Of a stretch of DNA of 7,130 bases, positions 4,856 to 7,130 are shown piece by piece (position 1 is the first letter of the stretch; the number at the start of each line of letters is the position of its first letter). The notes under the pieces are model-generated. The model was not told where the DNA came from and did not search any database. It was given only the letters and a program-made list of their open reading frames with translations. Where the stretch lies: the NCBI GenBank assembly GCA_030043545.1, contig JASHXM010000011.1:1-7130 (forward strand), in the 5' to 3' direction. The stretch comes from Thermoplasmata archaeon (lineage in GTDB: Archaea > Thermoplasmatota > Thermoplasmata > Lutacidiplasmatales > UBA184). A program made the translations under genes and the position numbers.

Positions 4856-5241
4856 TACTCGGCTCGCGACGGCTCGCCCGAATGACTACGCCGTTCCGAG
4901 TACTGGCGGGACGGAGCCGACCGGTCGTCCGGGGGTACCCCGACCGGGACGCCGGACTTCGGCCGCCGCAGCCACCGGTCCCCGCGCCGCCTGTAGCCCG
5001 CCCCGCCTCGGCGTCCGCGCGACGAGATCGATGCACCCTCTCGCCGTCAGCGCCGGCCCCCCCGAAGCCCTCGGGTGCGCAAGGACCGCACCCGGAGAAC
5101 GCTTAACGCACCCGGAGTCGACCTGGGTACGACGCTCACCGACCGTTTGCCCCACGTAGCGTTTCCGCGCTCGCGGGCGCTCCATGGCCCGCCGATACCT
5201 TCCCGACCTCGGTGCTGCGAGGCGGGCCGCCGGCCCTGCCC
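4856..5241. other. Divergent intergenic region between ATP-grasp and MFS genes
   Basis: These 386 nt are very GC-rich and contain no convincing protein or tRNA gene. Frames open on both strands code for Arg/Pro/Gly/Ala-rich strings, as expected by chance at this composition. The visible structure is the repeat block at 5072-5117 and two weak T/A-rich patches, CTTAAC (5102-5107) and GATACCTT (5194-5201), either of which could be the promoter element of the MFS gene. A structured untranslated RNA in 4900-5060 cannot be excluded by eye. Confidence 0.5.
5072..5117. repeat. Hairpin plus tandem copy: one inverted and two direct copies of CGCACCCG
   Basis: CGGGTGCG (5072-5079) pairs perfectly with CGCACCCG (5087-5094) across a 7-nt loop. 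The 11-mer CGCACCCGGAG at 5087-5097 is repeated at 5107-5117, exactly 20 nt on (about two helical turns), with GCTTAACG between. The left arm could pair with either copy. This could be an operator array or alternative RNA structures ahead of the MFS gene. Confidence 0.55.
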
Positions 5242-6579
5242 ATGAACCCCACTCCAGAGGGAGCGGACCCGGGCCGGTGGGCGCGGGCGCTCCGGCTACC
5301 GGGGTTCGGACGTATCCTGACCGCGGGAGGGGTCGCGGCGGGCGGTGTGGGAATCAGCAGCATCTGTGCGACCTGGCTTGTGTTCAAGCAGACGCACTCG
5401 GCGTTCGACATCGCCTACCTGGGAGTCGCGGCGACGGTCGCGGCTTCGGTGACGAGCATTGTGGGCGGGGTCTTCGTCGATCGGTACGACCGCCGCGACT
5501 TGATGGTCGTCAGCGATCTCGGACGCGCCGCGGCGATCGGTGGATTTGTCCTCACCATCGCGGTGGCCGGCTTCCACTTCGCGATCCTATTGGGCGCCGC
5601 GGGCATCACCGCGGGATTCACCGCGCTCTTCCAGCCGGCCGAGCAGGCGTACGTTCCGCAGCTCGTCCCTGCCAAGTCGTTGGCCGATGCCAATGGCCTG
5701 CTGATCTCCTCCCAGGTCGTCGTCGGCGTTCTCGCGAGCGGTCTCGGTGGGCTGGTCATCATCACGCTCGGCGCGGTCGCCGGCCTCGGCGTGAGTGGAC
5801 TCACGTTTGCCGTCTCCGCCGGTGTGCTTTGGACATTGCCGCGTCGGTCGGCGGCAATACACCGGGCCGCCCAATCGGCTCGATCCGCGGCCCGGCGGTT
5901 TCTCGACGAGGCGGGGGAGGGGTTCGCGTGGCTGGCGCGTCGCGTCGGCCTTCTCAGCTTCACGCTCGCCTCGATGACATTCAATTTCTTCTCGGGACTC
6001 GCGCTCGCATTCCTGGTCTTCTACTCCGCCGACGAGCTGGGAGGTTCCCCGCTCGTCTACGCGGCGATCCTCGTCGCGAGCGGCGTCGGAGGCACCGTGG
6101 GGGGACTCTTGGTGAGCCGGTTGAACGCCGTGCGACGGGCGGGAGCCGTGTTCGGCGTCTCCTACGGGGTCGTGAGCGGGCTTGCGCTGATCGCGATGGC
6201 CGAGGTCCCCGCCGTGCCGATCGCCCTCCTCGCCGTGTTCCTCATCGGAGCCGTCATCGCGTTCGCGGGCAACGTGTGGTTGACGTTCACCCAGCACGTC
6301 GTCCCGACCGACATCCAGGGTCGGTACTACGGGATCGACTCGCTCGCGAGCGTGGCGGTCGTTCCCGCCGCGCAGATCGTCGGCGGCGTCCTGGTCGCGA
6401 GCCTCGGGATCCGGGAGACGTATCTGATCGCGGGGGTCGGGTGGGCCGCCGCCGGGGTGCTGTTCCTCGCGCTTCGCGCGTTTCGGACCCTGGGCCTACC
6501 CCCGAGCGATCCCGTGGACAGCGTCGACCGGTCGACGTCCTCGCCTCCGCATCGGTCCGATCCCGGAGGCGAGCGGTAG
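5242..6579 (+). CDS. MFS efflux transporter, DHA3 / MFS_3 type
   Basis: This is a 445-residue integral membrane protein with about twelve hydrophobic segments, of the major facilitator superfamily. It is closest in pattern to the DHA3/MFS_3 proton-coupled exporters (EntS- and macrolide-efflux-like). Visible motifs are a loop 2-3 motif A, GGVFVDRYDRR (75-85); FQPAEQAYVPQLVP (130-143), typical of this subfamily; a charged central loop (about 200-237); a second-half equivalent LLVSRLNAVRR (289-299); and VPTDIQGRYYGIDSLASVAV (354-373). The polar C-terminal tail (about 415-445) is probably disordered. I prefer the ATG at 5242, which leaves about 20 residues before the first helix; an in-frame GTG at 5212 would add ten residues. 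Neither has a good Shine-Dalgarno. It diverges from the ATP-grasp gene, so export of that ligase's product is possible, but the substrate is unknown. Confidence 0.93.
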   Translation: MNPTPEGADPGRWARALRLPGFGRILTAGGVAAGGVGISSICATWLVFKQTHSAFDIAYLGVAATVAASVTSIVGGVFVDRYDRRDLMVVSDLGRAAAIGGFVLTIAVAGFHFAILLGAAGITAGFTALFQPAEQAYVPQLVPAKSLADANGLLISSQVVVGVLASGLGGLVIITLGAVAGLGVSGLTFAVSAGVLWTLPRRSAAIHRAAQSARSAARRFLDEAGEGFAWLARRVGLLSFTLASMTFNFFSGLALAFLVFYSADELGGSPLVYAAILVASGVGGTVGGLLVSRLNAVRRAGAVFGVSYGVVSGLALIAMAEVPAVPIALLAVFLIGAVIAFAGNVWLTFTQHVVPTDIQGRYYGIDSLASVAVVPAAQIVGGVLVASLGIRETYLIAGVGWAAAGVLFLALRAFRTLGLPPSDPVDSVDRSTSSPPHRSDPGGER

Positions 6580-6767
6580 TCCGACCCCCGAGGCCCGTCA
6601 CTGGTCACCCCGTGGCGGGCGACACGTCGACTCGGAGTTTGACTCGATCCCCGGAACATCCCGACGTCGGTGATTCGGACGCCGGCGGCATTCCCGTTCG
6701 ACGAGGCCCTGCACCCCAGCGAGCCCGGTGGTGGGGGTACGCTACACCCACTGCGGCCGTCGCAACG

Positions 6768-6777
6768 TTTTAGATAT
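6768..6777 (+). promoter_or_regulatory. TATA box upstream of the RIO kinase
   Basis: TTTTAGATAT is a clear AT island in GC-rich sequence. It predicts transcription start near 6798, giving a leader of about 140 nt before the RIO ATG. I see no better TATA element nearer the kinase gene. Confidence 0.5.
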
Positions 6778-6808
6778 CGGGAGAGGCTCGCCCAAATGGC
6801 CACGGGCC

Positions 6809-6815
6809 GGGAGGT
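6809..6815 (+). promoter_or_regulatory. Strong Shine-Dalgarno before the 13-codon frame
   Basis: GGGAGGT lies 9 nt before the ATG at 6825. It is the best ribosome-binding sequence in the window, yet the frame it serves is only 13 codons long. Confidence 0.5.
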
Positions 6816-6824
6816 TCACGGGAG

Positions 6825-6866
6825 ATGGCAATCGATACGGATGCCAGCATACCGTGGGCCGACTAG
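6825..6866 (+). CDS. 13-codon leader frame ending in amber, in frame with the RIO kinase
   Basis: ATG at 6825 opens MAIDTDASIPWAD, which ends at TAG (6864-6866). Reading on in the same frame there are 24 sense codons and then the ATG of the kinase at 6939, with no other stop. The promoter and strong Shine-Dalgarno point to translation of this frame. It could be a regulatory leader peptide, the true kinase start interrupted by a nonsense mutation or sequencing error, or a read-through site. It may also be a coincidence, since one frame in three would match. Confidence 0.35.
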   Translation: MAIDTDASIPWAD

Positions 6867-6938
6867 TTCCCTGTCCCCCCGGGCCGCGGGCACCGTCCGA
6901 ACTCCTGCGAGTCGACCGATCCCAGCCGGGTCGCACAC

Positions 6939-7130
6939 ATGCCCAACGATGGGTACCTGGACGAGAGCGTTCACTGGAAGGTACGGACGGGACAGCTCGG
7001 CTTCGCGGAGCCGACCCACGCCGAGGTAGCGCAAGCCATCCTCGACGTGGGATTGGCCACCGCGGTCGGTCAGCGATTGGGCTCCGGCAAGGAGGCCGAC
7101 GTCTACCTCTGCCGTGACGGGGTCCGCCTG
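6939..7130 (+). CDS. RIO-type protein kinase/ATPase, N-terminal part (runs off window)
   Basis: The 64 visible residues begin MPNDGYLDESVHWKVRTGQL and include EVAQAILDVGLATAVGQRLG, followed by GSGKEADVYLCRDGVRL. The block GxGKEADVY (from about residue 48) is the flexible nucleotide-binding loop of RIO kinases, where the usual protein-kinase glycine loop is replaced by (S/G)xGKEAxVY. In archaea and eukaryotes these proteins act in late small-subunit ribosome maturation. The 45 residues before the loop are shorter than the winged-helix domain of typical RIO2. Together with the short fragment, this leaves RIO1 versus RIO2 versus another subgroup open. The ATG at 6939 lacks a Shine-Dalgarno, and the nearest promoter is 165 nt upstream, so the leader is unusually long for an archaeon. 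Confidence 0.88.
   Translation, partial: MPNDGYLDESVHWKVRTGQLGFAEPTHAEVAQAILDVGLATAVGQRLGSGKEADVYLCRDGVRL

Larger units (their letters stand above)
6580..6938. other. Region between MFS and RIO kinase genes without a confident gene
   Basis: No recognisable protein, tRNA or repeat lies in 6580-6760. Open frames there continue as Arg/Pro-rich shadow translations. The second half holds a promoter (6768-6777), a strong Shine-Dalgarno (6809-6815), a 13-codon frame (6825-6866), and then 72 nt of C/G-rich sequence up to the kinase start. Confidence 0.6.

Noticed and set aside
5184..6773. A plus-strand frame open for about 530 codons overlapping the MFS gene in another frame
   Set aside because: The product is an Arg/Gly-rich string without hydrophobic segments, whereas the overlapping frame encodes a clear 12-helix transporter.
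6728..7117. An overlapping frame with scattered Cys/His upstream of and over the RIO start
   Set aside because: It overlaps the motif-bearing kinase frame, the cysteines do not make CxxC pairs, and the remainder is Arg/Gly/Pro-rich.
1..7130. CRISPR array, insertion sequence, phage attachment site or rRNA
   Set aside because: No regularly spaced repeats, transposase motifs, long terminal inverted repeats or rRNA-like conserved stretches were seen.

Overview
The window looks like part of a very GC-rich archaeal chromosome. The evidence is a RIO-type protein kinase at the right edge, isolated AT-rich boxes resembling archaeal TATA elements about 25 nt before several starts, GTG starts, some starts that look leaderless, and no convincing bacterial -35/-10 promoters. 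A high-GC Thermoplasmatota-like or other euryarchaeal lineage is my guess; nothing here proves it. All calls come from reading the sequence, without database searches.

Left part (1-2004), all on the minus strand in transcription order: ATP sulfurylase (sat), APS kinase (cysC) and the start of a sugar-nucleotide pyrophosphorylase. The first two convert sulfate and ATP to PAPS. The sugar nucleotidyltransferase next door, and the absence of PAPS or sulfite reductase genes in view, make sulfation of glycans a reasonable alternative to cysteine biosynthesis.

Middle (2072-3143): a small two-helix membrane protein (-) and a DUF1028 protein of the Ntn-hydrolase-like fold (+) diverge from a short shared promoter region that carries a perfect GC-rich inverted repeat.

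Region 3144-6579 is the most interesting part. An ATP-grasp ligase (3671-4762, -) resembles the MvdD/graspetide-maturase group. About 200 nt downstream on the same strand is a 52-codon gene (3311-3469) with a good TATA box and a ribosome-binding-like sequence. Its peptide has a charged N-terminal half and a C-terminal tail with Thr, Asp and Glu in ring-forming arrangements, so it is a candidate precursor peptide. A 12-helix MFS exporter of the DHA3/MFS_3 type (5242-6579, +) diverges from the ATP-grasp gene. Together these could be a small ribosomal-peptide (graspetide-like) modification and export locus in an archaeon. The ligase family call is fairly firm; the substrate and exporter links are inference.

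Right end (6580-7130): about 360 nt without a clear gene, then the N-terminus of a RIO kinase. A clear promoter lies 165 nt upstream of that start. Its transcript would include a 13-codon frame with a strong Shine-Dalgarno that ends in an amber stop in the same frame as the kinase.
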